DNA of 64,000 bases from positions 1 to 64,000 of the forward strand of contig CABRHW010000011.1 of NCBI GenBank assembly GCA_902470765.1. Direction: 5' to 3'. This document shows positions 16,315-23,419 of this stretch, in pieces (the stretch's first letter is position 1; every line of letters begins with the position of its first letter). A program made the translations under genes and the position numbers. Under the pieces are notes generated by a model. It was not told the origin of the DNA, searched no databases, and worked only from the letters and a program-made list of their open reading frames with translations. The stretch comes from an uncultured Collinsella sp. (GTDB lineage: Bacteria > Actinomycetota > Coriobacteriia > Coriobacteriales > Coriobacteriaceae).

Positions 16315-16387
16315 TGGTAAAACGATTTTCTAGGACAACCGTTCGCCGATGGTAAACGGATGTTGTTTATACACCCTGTGTACAACA
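16315..16387. promoter_or_regulatory. Operator-like region before the GH13-GH77 gene
   Basis: TGGTAAAAC (16315-16323), identical to the glgB-upstream motif, and the variant TGGTAAACG (16350-16358) are followed by an inverted repeat, TGTTTATACAC / GTGTACAACA, at 16364-16387. AT-rich TATACT and TATATT words just downstream are possible -10 boxes. A LacI- or GntR-type regulator is plausible but none is encoded nearby. Confidence 0.5.
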
Positions 16388-16456
16388 GATATACTTATAT
16401 TTTGTGCGTAAAGCCCATGGCCCGCAGGCCGTGATTCTATTGAACTGGACCGTACT

Positions 16457-19400
16457 ATGAGATTGATACACAACAGCCGCCTACCGCAGTTTCGCACTCC
16501 GTTTGGCGCTGTGACCACAGGAACTACCGTTGCACTCTCGGTTATTTTGGAGGATGCCGATCCCAACCAGGCAACACTCACCCTACGTACCTGGGTTGAT
16601 GAAGTCGGCGAGACCCTGATTCCGATGGAGCACGAAGGCGATGGCATTTTTACCGGCGAGCTCAAATGCACTGAACCGTGTCTTGTGTGGTACAGCTTTA
16701 TATGCAATATCGAGGGCCAGCCCGAGGTTCGCCTGGGCGCGCCGCAAGGCCGCACCGGCGGCGAGGGCGTGACCTACGACTACGCCGAGGTGCCGTCCTT
16801 CCAGATTACTGTCTACAAGCACCGCGAGAACCGCCCCACCTGGTACGAGCGCGGCATGGTGTACCAGATCTTCCCCGACCGCTACGCCCGTGACGAGCAT
16901 TGGCGCGAGCGCACAATGGCCCAACTCGAAAAACCGCGCAAGGGCATTCAGCGCCGGATGGTCGAGGACTGGAACGAGCCGCCCGTGTACGAGCGCGTCG
17001 AGGACGGCTCCATCAAGACATGGGACTTTTACGGCGGCTCGCTCAAGGGCATCCAGGAAGACCTGCCCCGCATCGCCGAGCTGGGCTTTACGGCCATCTA
17101 CCTCAACCCCATCTTTGAAGCCGCGAGCAACCACCGCTACGACACGGCTGACTACACCAAGATCGACCCGATCCTGGGCACCGAGCAGGACTTTACCGAG
17201 CTGTGCCAGGCAGCCGAGAAGCTGGGCATCTCCATCATCCTGGACGGCGTCTTCAACCACACGGGCGACGACTCGATCTATTTCAACCGCTACGGCAACT
17301 ACCCCGGTTTGGGTGCCTGGCAGAGCGAGGATTCGCCGTGGCGCGATGCGTTTACCTTCCACGAAGACGGCTCGTATGACTGCTGGTGGGGCGTGGGCAA
17401 CATGCCAGCCATCAACGAGAAGTCCGAGCTGGTGCGCGAGAGGCTCCTGGGCAAGGACGGCGTGATCCGTAAATGGCTACGTGCCGGCGCTCATGGCTGG
17501 CGCCTAGACGTCGCTGACGAGCTTTCCGACGACTTCCTGGCCGAGATCAAGAAGGCAGTACTTGCCGAAAAGCCTGACGCACTGTTGCTCGGCGAAGTCT
17601 GGGAAGACGCCTCCAACAAGATCAGCTACGGCCATCTGCGTCGCTACCTACAGGGCTCCGAGCTCGACTCGGCTATGGATTACCCCTTCCGCGACATGGT
17701 CATCGGCTTTTTGATGGGCTACAAAAACGCTTACCAAGCTGCTGAAGATATCGAGACCCTCCGAGAGAACTATCCGCGTGAGGCCCTGTCTTGCGCGCTT
17801 AATCTGCTTTCGAGCCACGACCGTCCGCGCATTATCTCGGTGCTCGGCGGCGGCCCCGACGAGTCGCAGCTGCCCGAGTGCGAGCGCAGCAAATGGCGCC
17901 TGGACGAGAACTCGATGGGCCTGGCCAAGAGCCGTTTTTGGCTTGCAACGCTCATGCAGATGACCTTCCCCGGCGTACCTTCGATCTACTACGGCGACGA
18001 GTACGGCCTGGAGGGCCTGACCGATCCGGGCAACCGCCGCACCCTGCCGACCAAGGACCAGCTGCACGACTTCGACACGCTGGCTATTGTCAAGAACGCC
18101 TCCGCCGTACGCCGCGCACTGCCATTTATGATCGACGGCGAGATCAAGGCCTTCGCGCTCAACGACGAGGTGCTGGCATACAACCGCACGGGCAAGGATG
18201 GAGAGTCCGCGACGGTTATCATCAACCGCAGCCTGCGCAATTCGCACCGCGTGACGATTCCGGCGCTCGGCGAATGCGCGAGTGACGTGATCAGCGGCCA
18301 CGAGTGCGAGATCCACAACGGTACGGTCACGCTCGATCTGTATCCGCTGGGCTCGTCGATCATCTATCACCATGCCGAGCAGCGCCTGCAGGAGCCGCTC
18401 GATCACGGCGCGGGCGTCGTGTGCCATATCACCTCGGTGCCCACCGACGACGGCAAGCCCGGCACGATCGGCGCACCCACGCGTCGCTTTATCGACCATC
18501 TGGCCGCTATGGGCATGCGCTACTGGCAGGTTCTGCCTGTCAACCCGACGGACTTCTTCCGCTCCCCTTACGCTGGGCCTTCGGCCTTTGCAGGCAATAT
18601 TGACCTGCTGCCCGAAAGCCAAGAGGAGCTGGCGGCCGACTTTGAGACTTGGGAGGCCCGTGGCGGCGAGGATGCAGACCCGCTCTACACGGCGTTTAAG
18701 CATCGCAACGCCGACTGGCTCGAGAAGTACTGCGTCTACATGGCCGTTAAGAAGTACTTTGAGGGCGAGTCGCGCCACGATTGGCCGGCGGATGTCGCGC
18801 GCTACAACGAGCATCTGATTGACGACAAGCGTTTCCACGACGAGGCAGAGCTGCAGGCGTACATGCAGTACCGCTTTGACCTGGCCTGGTGCGAGCTCAT
18901 GAACTACGCGCACAAGAAAGGCATCGAGGTCATCGGCGATATTCCCATGTACGTTTCGGACGATTCGGCCGATGCGTGGAGCGAGCCCGAGAACTTCTGG
19001 CTGTCCGATACCGGCAAAGCGATTGAGATCTCTGGCGCGCCGCCCGACAATTTTGCGCCCGAGGGCCAGGTGTGGGGCAACCCCACCTTCCGTTGGGATC
19101 ACATGAAGGAGAACGGCTACAGCTGGTGGATGGACCGTCTGCGTCGCGCGTTCTCGCTCTACGACCGCGTGCGCCTGGACCACTTCCTGGGATTCCACAG
19201 CTACTTTAGCATTCCCGCAGGTAAGACCTGCGCTGACGGCCGCTGGCTGGCGGGTCCGGGCAAGGATCTGTTCCAGACTGCCTATGACGAGCTGGGGCCG
19301 CTCAACTTTATCGCCGAGGACTTGGGCTACCTGACGCCCGGCGTTCGCGCCATGGCTTCGACCTGCGGCTTCCCCGGTATGGACGTGCTGGAGTTTAGCG

Positions 19401-19753
19401 ATTACGACGTCCGTAACGGCGTGTATCCCACGCCGGGCAAGATTCTGTACACCTCGACGCACGACACGTCGACGCTCGCCGGTTGGTGCACGCGCTCCTT
19501 TGCGGGCGGCGACGAGCCGAGCGGTGTTGAGGTAGCGGCCAAGCTGATGGGAGACGCGCTCGCAAGCAATGCTCCGCTTGTGATGATGCCACTGCAGGAT
19601 GTACTGGGGCTTGGCGACGATGCGCGTATGAACGTGCCGGGTGTCGCCACGGGCAACTGGACCTGGCAGGCAGACGAGGCCGACATTGAGGCCGCCGAGG
19701 ACAAAACTGCACAGCTCCTGCGCAACACCCATAGATTCTGGGGCGAAGCGTGA
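16457..19753 (+). CDS. malQ: Fusion of a GH13 alpha-glucan hydrolase and 4-alpha-glucanotransferase (MalQ)
   Basis: The 1098-residue protein joins two glycogen and maltodextrin enzymes. Residues 1 to about 630 are a neopullulanase/cyclomaltodextrinase-like GH13 unit. Its N-terminal beta domain is followed by WYERGMVYQIFPDRYARD (about 134), DGVFNHTGDD (about 265), HGWRLDVADEL (nucleophile Asp at about 350), LLGEVWEDA (acid Glu) and LLSSHDRPRI. Residues from about 645 are GH77, with MRYWQVLPVNPTD, DIPMYVSDDSADAW (about 830), YDRVRLDHFLGF (nucleophile Asp), NFIAEDLGYLTPGV (Glu) and STHDTSTLAGW. All catalytic residues are visible in both halves. It would trim or debranch glucans and disproportionate the released oligosaccharides. 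It follows the glg genes and shares their operator word. Confidence 0.92.
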   Translation: MRLIHNSRLPQFRTPFGAVTTGTTVALSVILEDADPNQATLTLRTWVDEVGETLIPMEHEGDGIFTGELKCTEPCLVWYSFICNIEGQPEVRLGAPQGRTGGEGVTYDYAEVPSFQITVYKHRENRPTWYERGMVYQIFPDRYARDEHWRERTMAQLEKPRKGIQRRMVEDWNEPPVYERVEDGSIKTWDFYGGSLKGIQEDLPRIAELGFTAIYLNPIFEAASNHRYDTADYTKIDPILGTEQDFTELCQAAEKLGISIILDGVFNHTGDDSIYFNRYGNYPGLGAWQSEDSPWRDAFTFHEDGSYDCWWGVGNMPAINEKSELVRERLLGKDGVIRKWLRAGAHGWRLDVADELSDDFLAEIKKAVLAEKPDALLLGEVWEDASNKISYGHLRRYLQGSELDSAMDYPFRDMVIGFLMGYKNAYQAAEDIETLRENYPREALSCALNLLSSHDRPRIISVLGGGPDESQLPECERSKWRLDENSMGLAKSRFWLATLMQMTFPGVPSIYYGDEYGLEGLTDPGNRRTLPTKDQLHDFDTLAIVKNASAVRRALPFMIDGEIKAFALNDEVLAYNRTGKDGESATVIINRSLRNSHRVTIPALGECASDVISGHECEIHNGTVTLDLYPLGSSIIYHHAEQRLQEPLDHGAGVVCHITSVPTDDGKPGTIGAPTRRFIDHLAAMGMRYWQVLPVNPTDFFRSPYAGPSAFAGNIDLLPESQEELAADFETWEARGGEDADPLYTAFKHRNADWLEKYCVYMAVKKYFEGESRHDWPADVARYNEHLIDDKRFHDEAELQAYMQYRFDLAWCELMNYAHKKGIEVIGDIPMYVSDDSADAWSEPENFWLSDTGKAIEISGAPPDNFAPEGQVWGNPTFRWDHMKENGYSWWMDRLRRAFSLYDRVRLDHFLGFHSYFSIPAGKTCADGRWLAGPGKDLFQTAYDELGPLNFIAEDLGYLTPGVRAMASTCGFPGMDVLEFSDYDVRNGVYPTPGKILYTSTHDTSTLAGWCTRSFAGGDEPSGVEVAAKLMGDALASNAPLVMMPLQDVLGLGDDARMNVPGVATGNWTWQADEADIEAAEDKTAQLLRNTHRFWGEA

Positions 19754-19797
19754 TAAAACCCCCGATATAGGGTACAGTTACAGCTGTTTGAATTTAT

Positions 19798-19825
19798 GCG
19801 GGCAGAGCGATCTGCCCGCTTTGTG
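19798..19825 (+). terminator. Hairpin after the GH13-GH77 gene
   Basis: GCGGGCAGA, a GCGA loop and TCTGCCCGC are followed by TTTGTG. It lies 44 bases after the fusion gene and 17 before fmdB, so it may be a terminator or part of the fmdB leader. Confidence 0.55.
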
Positions 19826-19841
19826 CTGAAAAGGAAGTATT

Positions 19842-20078
19842 ATGGCGCGCTACGATTACAAGTGCTCGAGCTGCGGCAACGTGTTTGAGGTTGAGCATCC
19901 CATGTCCGAGACCCCCGAGGTCGTGTGCCCGAGTTGCGGCGCTCCGGCGGCCAAGACGTTCTCGGCCAGCGGCATCAAGTTTGAGGGCAACGGCTTCTAC
20001 AACACCGACCAGCGAAGCGGTGGTTCCAGCACCAACGCCACCAGTGGCTGCTGCGCCAACTGTCCGCATAACCACTAG
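19842..20078 (+). CDS. FmdB-type zinc ribbon protein
   Basis: The 78-residue protein begins MARYDYKCSSCGNVFEVEHP and continues with EVVCPSCGAPAAKTF, giving the two CxxC pairs (C8, C11 and C29, C32) of the FmdB/CxxC-CxxC-SSSS zinc ribbon. The C-terminus is short, Ser/Asn-rich and ends in CCANCPHNH, which could add a second small metal site. The role of this family is not settled: regulator or metal-delivery functions have been suggested. AAAAGGAAG precedes the ATG. It is a monocistronic gene ended by its own hairpin. Confidence 0.85.
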   Translation: MARYDYKCSSCGNVFEVEHPMSETPEVVCPSCGAPAAKTFSASGIKFEGNGFYNTDQRSGGSSTNATSGCCANCPHNH

Positions 20079-20087
20079 AAACCAATC

Positions 20088-20124
20088 AGCCCTGCGACCG
20101 AAACCGATTGCAGGGCTACTTATT
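20088..20124 (+). terminator. Terminator of the fmdB-like gene
   Basis: AGCCCTGC and GCAGGGCT enclose a 14-base loop and are followed by ACTTATTT, ten bases past the stop codon. Confidence 0.65.
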
Positions 20125-20146
20125 TAGCTATCCAGGTTTCCTTCTG

Positions 20147-20213
20147 AGTTGCGGTGAAATAAGGACTATTTGGCGGGTAGATGCCGCCATTCAATCCCTA
20201 TTTCACCGCAACT
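20147..20213. repeat. Long palindrome (REP-like) between fmdB and rsmB
   Basis: The 15-bp arm AGTTGCGGTGAAATA at 20147-20161 is repeated inverted at 20199-20213. An inner hairpin (GGCGG/CCGCC) lies within the 37-base spacer. The gene ends here face each other, so it may serve both as terminators. Half of the same sequence, GTTGCGGTGAATTA, occurs at 36370 at the edge of the cobalamin block, so it is a repeated element. Confidence 0.7.
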
Positions 20214-20219
20214 TAGTAG

Positions 20220-21620
20220 TTACTTGTGGACCAGGCGGGCGCAGAAGTGACCGTCGTAGGAGTCGGCGTTTACGGGGACACTTTGGAAGAGGCCTCGAGG
20301 GTTTTGGCGGAGAGTGACGAGGCTCTTGGCGTGGTCGTACTCGGGGAGCTGCAGAATCTGGGCTTCGGAGAGCGGTGCCACGATAAAGCCGGCGCCCTCG
20401 GAAGAGGCCAGGAAGGCATCCACGACCTGCGTGTTCTCTTCATCAAAAACCGAGCAGGTGGCATAGATAAGCTCACCGCCGGCAGCAACGCGCGCGGCTG
20501 CTTCCTTGAGCATCGTCAGCTGTAGCTTGGGCAGCTCAGTCGTAACGTCGTTTTCGGTCAGACGCCACGGTATCTCGGGATGACGGCGCATGGTGCCGGT
20601 GCCAGAGCACGGCGCATCGATAAACACCGTGTCGAACAGGGCGGGCTCGCCAAGAATCGCGTCAAAGGACGTGAGCACCTCATTGAGCTCGCAGGCATCG
20701 CCCGAGACCGTACGTACACCCGTAATACCCGCCTTATGCAGGCGCGCGAGATTCTGATCGCACTTGCGATCGTGCAGATCGAGCGCGGTATGCTGATGCT
20801 CGTACCCAGCGCGCTTGGCCTGGCACATCATCACATAGGTCTTGGTGCCGCGACCGGCGCCAATCTCCAGGCAGCGACCGGGACGTGTCGCGGCAGTAGC
20901 GATAAGCTGGGCGTTAAGGTCGGAGGCAACCGCGGCAGCACGCTCAAACACGCCCGATGCAACCGTGACCTGTGCATCGACCGGAGCATGGCAGCCCGGG
21001 AAGACAGGCGCAACGAGCTGCGAGATATACGGGTCGGCCTTGGTCGCAAACGCATTCTCGTGCAGTGCAAGCGGCGCGGGGGCCAGATTACCGGCAAAGT
21101 TGAGCGCGCCCTCGGGCGTATCGAACGAGGCCATAATACGAGCGCACAGCCAACGAGGAAGACCCATCAAACGCGAAAGGCGAACCAAACGGCGCTCGGA
21201 CTCATCCACGTCAGATGCCGTGGCAAAATCCTCCACGTTGTCCGCAACCTTGTGCAGCACCGCGTTAGCCAGGCCCGCGGCAGACTTAGCACCGCTGCGC
21301 ACCAGCTCAACACCCTGGCTCACGGCAACGCGGCCCGGCGTATGCAGATAGAGCATCTCGAAGGCCGAGATGCGAAGCGCCATGCGAACGCGCGGCGCGA
21401 CCTTTTTGGGCTTATCCAAAAACTGATCGAGCAACTCATCCAAAATACCCTGCGTGGCGGCAACACCGAGCGCCAAACGAGCGGCAAAAGCGGAATCGCG
21501 CTGGTCAATGGCCTTGGCGGAAGCGCGGGACGAGAGCACGTCGCGCGCATACATACCGCGGCGATCGGCCTCCATCAACACATCGAGCGCAAGCTTGCGC
21601 GCGGGAGACAACTTGCTCAT
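20220..21620 (-). CDS. rsmB: 16S rRNA cytosine-967 C5-methyltransferase
   Basis: The 466-residue protein has an N-terminal NusB-like RNA-binding domain (ARKLALDVLMEADRRG at 7-22; GRVAVSQGVELVRSG about 97). A SAM-dependent methyltransferase domain of the RsmB/Nop2 type follows. SAM motif I is CLEIGAGRGTKT (about 260). DAPCSGTGTMRRHPEIPWRL (about 335-354) carries the motif IV cysteine, and IYATCSVFDEEN (about 395) holds the catalytic Cys of motif VI. The ATG at 21620 overlaps the fmt stop (ATGA). An earlier in-frame GTG would extend into fmt. The fmt-rsmB order is the classic translation-maturation arrangement. The stop lies 6 bases from the palindrome. Confidence 0.93.
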   Translation of the reverse strand: MSKLSPARKLALDVLMEADRRGMYARDVLSSRASAKAIDQRDSAFAARLALGVAATQGILDELLDQFLDKPKKVAPRVRMALRISAFEMLYLHTPGRVAVSQGVELVRSGAKSAAGLANAVLHKVADNVEDFATASDVDESERRLVRLSRLMGLPRWLCARIMASFDTPEGALNFAGNLAPAPLALHENAFATKADPYISQLVAPVFPGCHAPVDAQVTVASGVFERAAAVASDLNAQLIATAATRPGRCLEIGAGRGTKTYVMMCQAKRAGYEHQHTALDLHDRKCDQNLARLHKAGITGVRTVSGDACELNEVLTSFDAILGEPALFDTVFIDAPCSGTGTMRRHPEIPWRLTENDVTTELPKLQLTMLKEAAARVAAGGELIYATCSVFDEENTQVVDAFLASSEGAGFIVAPLSEAQILQLPEYDHAKSLVTLRQNPRGLFQSVPVNADSYDGHFCARLVHK

Positions 21621-22537
21621 GACAGTACACCCCACGCAAGGTCGACACCCTGCAGGCCGGCAGCCCAGGCAGAAGCAGTCATGGCACGCTTGCCATCGGG
21701 CTTAACCTCAAGCAGTTCAACCGCGCCATCGGAAAGGCCCAGGTAAACACGCTTGCTCTTGACGGCAACAGCACCCTCGCCAAGCGAGACATCAGCCGGC
21801 GCAGCATCGAGCGCGCGAACCGTCTTGCCGGCAATCACACAACGGGCAGGCGCGGTATCGGATGAAGCGAGCACATGACGAACGCAATCGAGCGCCGCCA
21901 TCTGCGGATCCAGACGCATCTCCTGCTTGGAAATCTTGGCAGCATGAGTGACGAGCGACTCATCCTGCTCAGTCCAAACAGCCGAGCCATCGGCAAGCGA
22001 GGGAAGCGTATCGGCAAGCAGTTTGCCGCCCAGCTCGCCAAGCTCCATCGTGAGCGCCTCGGCATGCTTACCGGAAACCGACGTCGAGGCCTGCGCGCAA
22101 TAAGCGCCCGTATCCACGCCATGCCCAATGCGCATAATGGAAACACCGGCAACCTCGTCACCAGCAAGAATGGCACGCTGAATGGGAGCAGCACCACGCC
22201 AACGAGGCAGCAGCGAAGCATGAACATTCACAATACCAAGCGGCGCCACATGCAGCACCTCATCAGGCAAAATGCAGCCATAGGCAGCCACACAGAAAAT
22301 ATCAGCCTGCGCAGCCTGAAGCGTCTCAACTACCTCCGGCGTCATACGATTGGCCTCAATAACCGGCAACCCCAGCTCAAGCGCCTTGGCCTTAACAGGA
22401 GACGGCTCAAGCTTCTTACCACGCCCACGAACAGCATCAGGACGAGTAATAACAAGTGCAATCTCGTTCCCAGCCTCAACAAGCGAAGTCAGCGAAGGCA
22501 CTGCGAAATCGGGCGTGCCCATAAACACAATACGCAT
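21617..22537 (-). CDS. fmt: Methionyl-tRNA formyltransferase
   Basis: The 306-residue protein formylates initiator Met-tRNA using 10-formyltetrahydrofolate. It starts MRIVFMGTPDFAVPSLTSLV, the family signature, and has the folate-site segment AAYGCILPDEVLHVAPLGIVN (opening at about 85), in which N, H and D surround the formyl donor. LLPRWRGAAPIQRAIL (about 113) and the loop RGRGKKLEPSPVK (about 38) that contacts tRNA are also present. A C-terminal beta-barrel domain completes it. GAGGGGAG lies before the ATG. It is coupled to rsmB by a 4-base overlap, and def lies upstream across a 327-base gap. Confidence 0.95.
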   Translation of the reverse strand: MRIVFMGTPDFAVPSLTSLVEAGNEIALVITRPDAVRGRGKKLEPSPVKAKALELGLPVIEANRMTPEVVETLQAAQADIFCVAAYGCILPDEVLHVAPLGIVNVHASLLPRWRGAAPIQRAILAGDEVAGVSIMRIGHGVDTGAYCAQASTSVSGKHAEALTMELGELGGKLLADTLPSLADGSAVWTEQDESLVTHAAKISKQEMRLDPQMAALDCVRHVLASSDTAPARCVIAGKTVRALDAAPADVSLGEGAVAVKSKRVYLGLSDGAVELLEVKPDGKRAMTASAWAAGLQGVDLAWGVLS

Positions 22538-22754
22538 AAAGAACGTCTCCCCTCAACCAAAGCCGAGACGGCTACAAATAACAGCGGAAAGCCAAGTACC
22601 CAGCCCATCCGCAATAACAATTCAACAAGAACAAATATACCCAAAACCAAAGAAAGAGCCGCAATAAAAGCAGCTCCCTCTCAACAAAGACTATCAGCGA
22701 AGACGCCCATCCCTGGCCCGACGGCACCCGGGCGAAACGAGCCAGAACAACGCA
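22538..22754. other. Gene-free stretch upstream of fmt
   Basis: This part of the fmt-def gap is A-rich on the plus strand and holds no well-supported gene. On the minus strand, a frame that would encode two hydrophobic segments runs into fmt, but it lacks an ATG with a good ribosome site. It probably contains the fmt promoter, which I could not place. Confidence 0.5.
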
Positions 22755-22856
22755 GTCCCCGGTGCTGAGCGCCCACATATCGTCCCGCGCGCAGTTTCGC
22801 AGCGAAGCGAGAATGTTTGAGCACGGGATGATATGTGGGCGCTCAGCACCGGGGAC
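22755..22856. repeat. 102-bp palindrome with 33-bp arms between fmt and def
   Basis: The arm at 22755-22787 (starting GTCCCCGGTGCTGAGCGCC) is the reverse complement of 22824-22856, with a single mismatch. The 36-base loop has its own small TTCGC...GCGAA hairpin. The sequence ends 8 bases before the def stop. Such near-perfect arms point to a non-autonomous mobile repeat (REP or MITE) or a very strong bidirectional hairpin. Confidence 0.8.
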
Positions 22857-22864
22857 GGTGGGAC

Positions 22865-23401
22865 CTACTCCGTCTCGCCCGGTCGAGCGCCGCGGGCCAG
22901 GGCGTCCTGGTACTCCTTGACGGCCTTGATCCTCTGCATCGGCTTCAGTCGCTCGAACATGGTGTTGCCGTGCAAGTGATCGATCTCGTGCTGCAGGCAC
23001 ACGCAGAACAGATCGCCCGTGGCCTCATAGCGGATCAGGTTGGCGTCCAGGTCGTACGCCTCGACGACAACATGGTCGGGACGCTCGATCTCGCAGCTAA
23101 TGCCGGGAATGGACAGGCAGCCCTCGCTAAACGGCACCAGATGGTCGCTCTGCTCAACAATGACAGGGTTGATGAGCACGTACGGGTCGTAGTCGTTCTT
23201 GTCGCTGTAGTCGCAGTCGATGGTGACGAGCTGAATGAGCTCGCCGATCTGCGGGGCAGCCAGGCCGCAGCCGCCGTTCTCGAACATCATCTTCTTCATC
23301 TTCTCGGCAAGCGCCTCGATCGCCGGGGTGATCTCCTCAATGACGGCGCACTCCTGGCGCAGACGAGGGTCGGGCGACAGTACGATTCCGTTGGCTTCCA
23401 T
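22865..23401 (-). CDS. def: Peptide deformylase
   Basis: The 178-residue metalloenzyme removes formyl groups from new proteins, the partner reaction to fmt. All three active-site motifs are clear: GGCGLAAPQIG (about 43), EGCLSIPG (about 92, metal-binding Cys) and QHEIDHLHG (about 136, the HExxH helix). The ATG at 23401 is chosen because GAAAGG lies 6 bases before it; the earlier ATG at 23407 would touch that site. priA lies 18 bases upstream on the same strand, so priA and def are probably cotranscribed. Confidence 0.95.
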   Translation of the reverse strand: MEANGIVLSPDPRLRQECAVIEEITPAIEALAEKMKKMMFENGGCGLAAPQIGELIQLVTIDCDYSDKNDYDPYVLINPVIVEQSDHLVPFSEGCLSIPGISCEIERPDHVVVEAYDLDANLIRYEATGDLFCVCLQHEIDHLHGNTMFERLKPMQRIKAVKEYQDALARGARPGETE

Positions 23402-23419
23402 GGCCATCCTTTCGGGTTG

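Noticed and set aside
17648..19732. A 694-codon open frame opposite the GH13-GH77 gene
   Set aside because: The plus-strand protein has all catalytic motifs; the opposite frame has none and starts without a binding site.
22572..23000. Minus-strand frame with a hydrophobic end upstream of fmt
   Set aside because: Its first half is the palindrome and part of def in another frame. The hydrophobic part has only TTG/ATT-type starts, so a small membrane protein is not supported.
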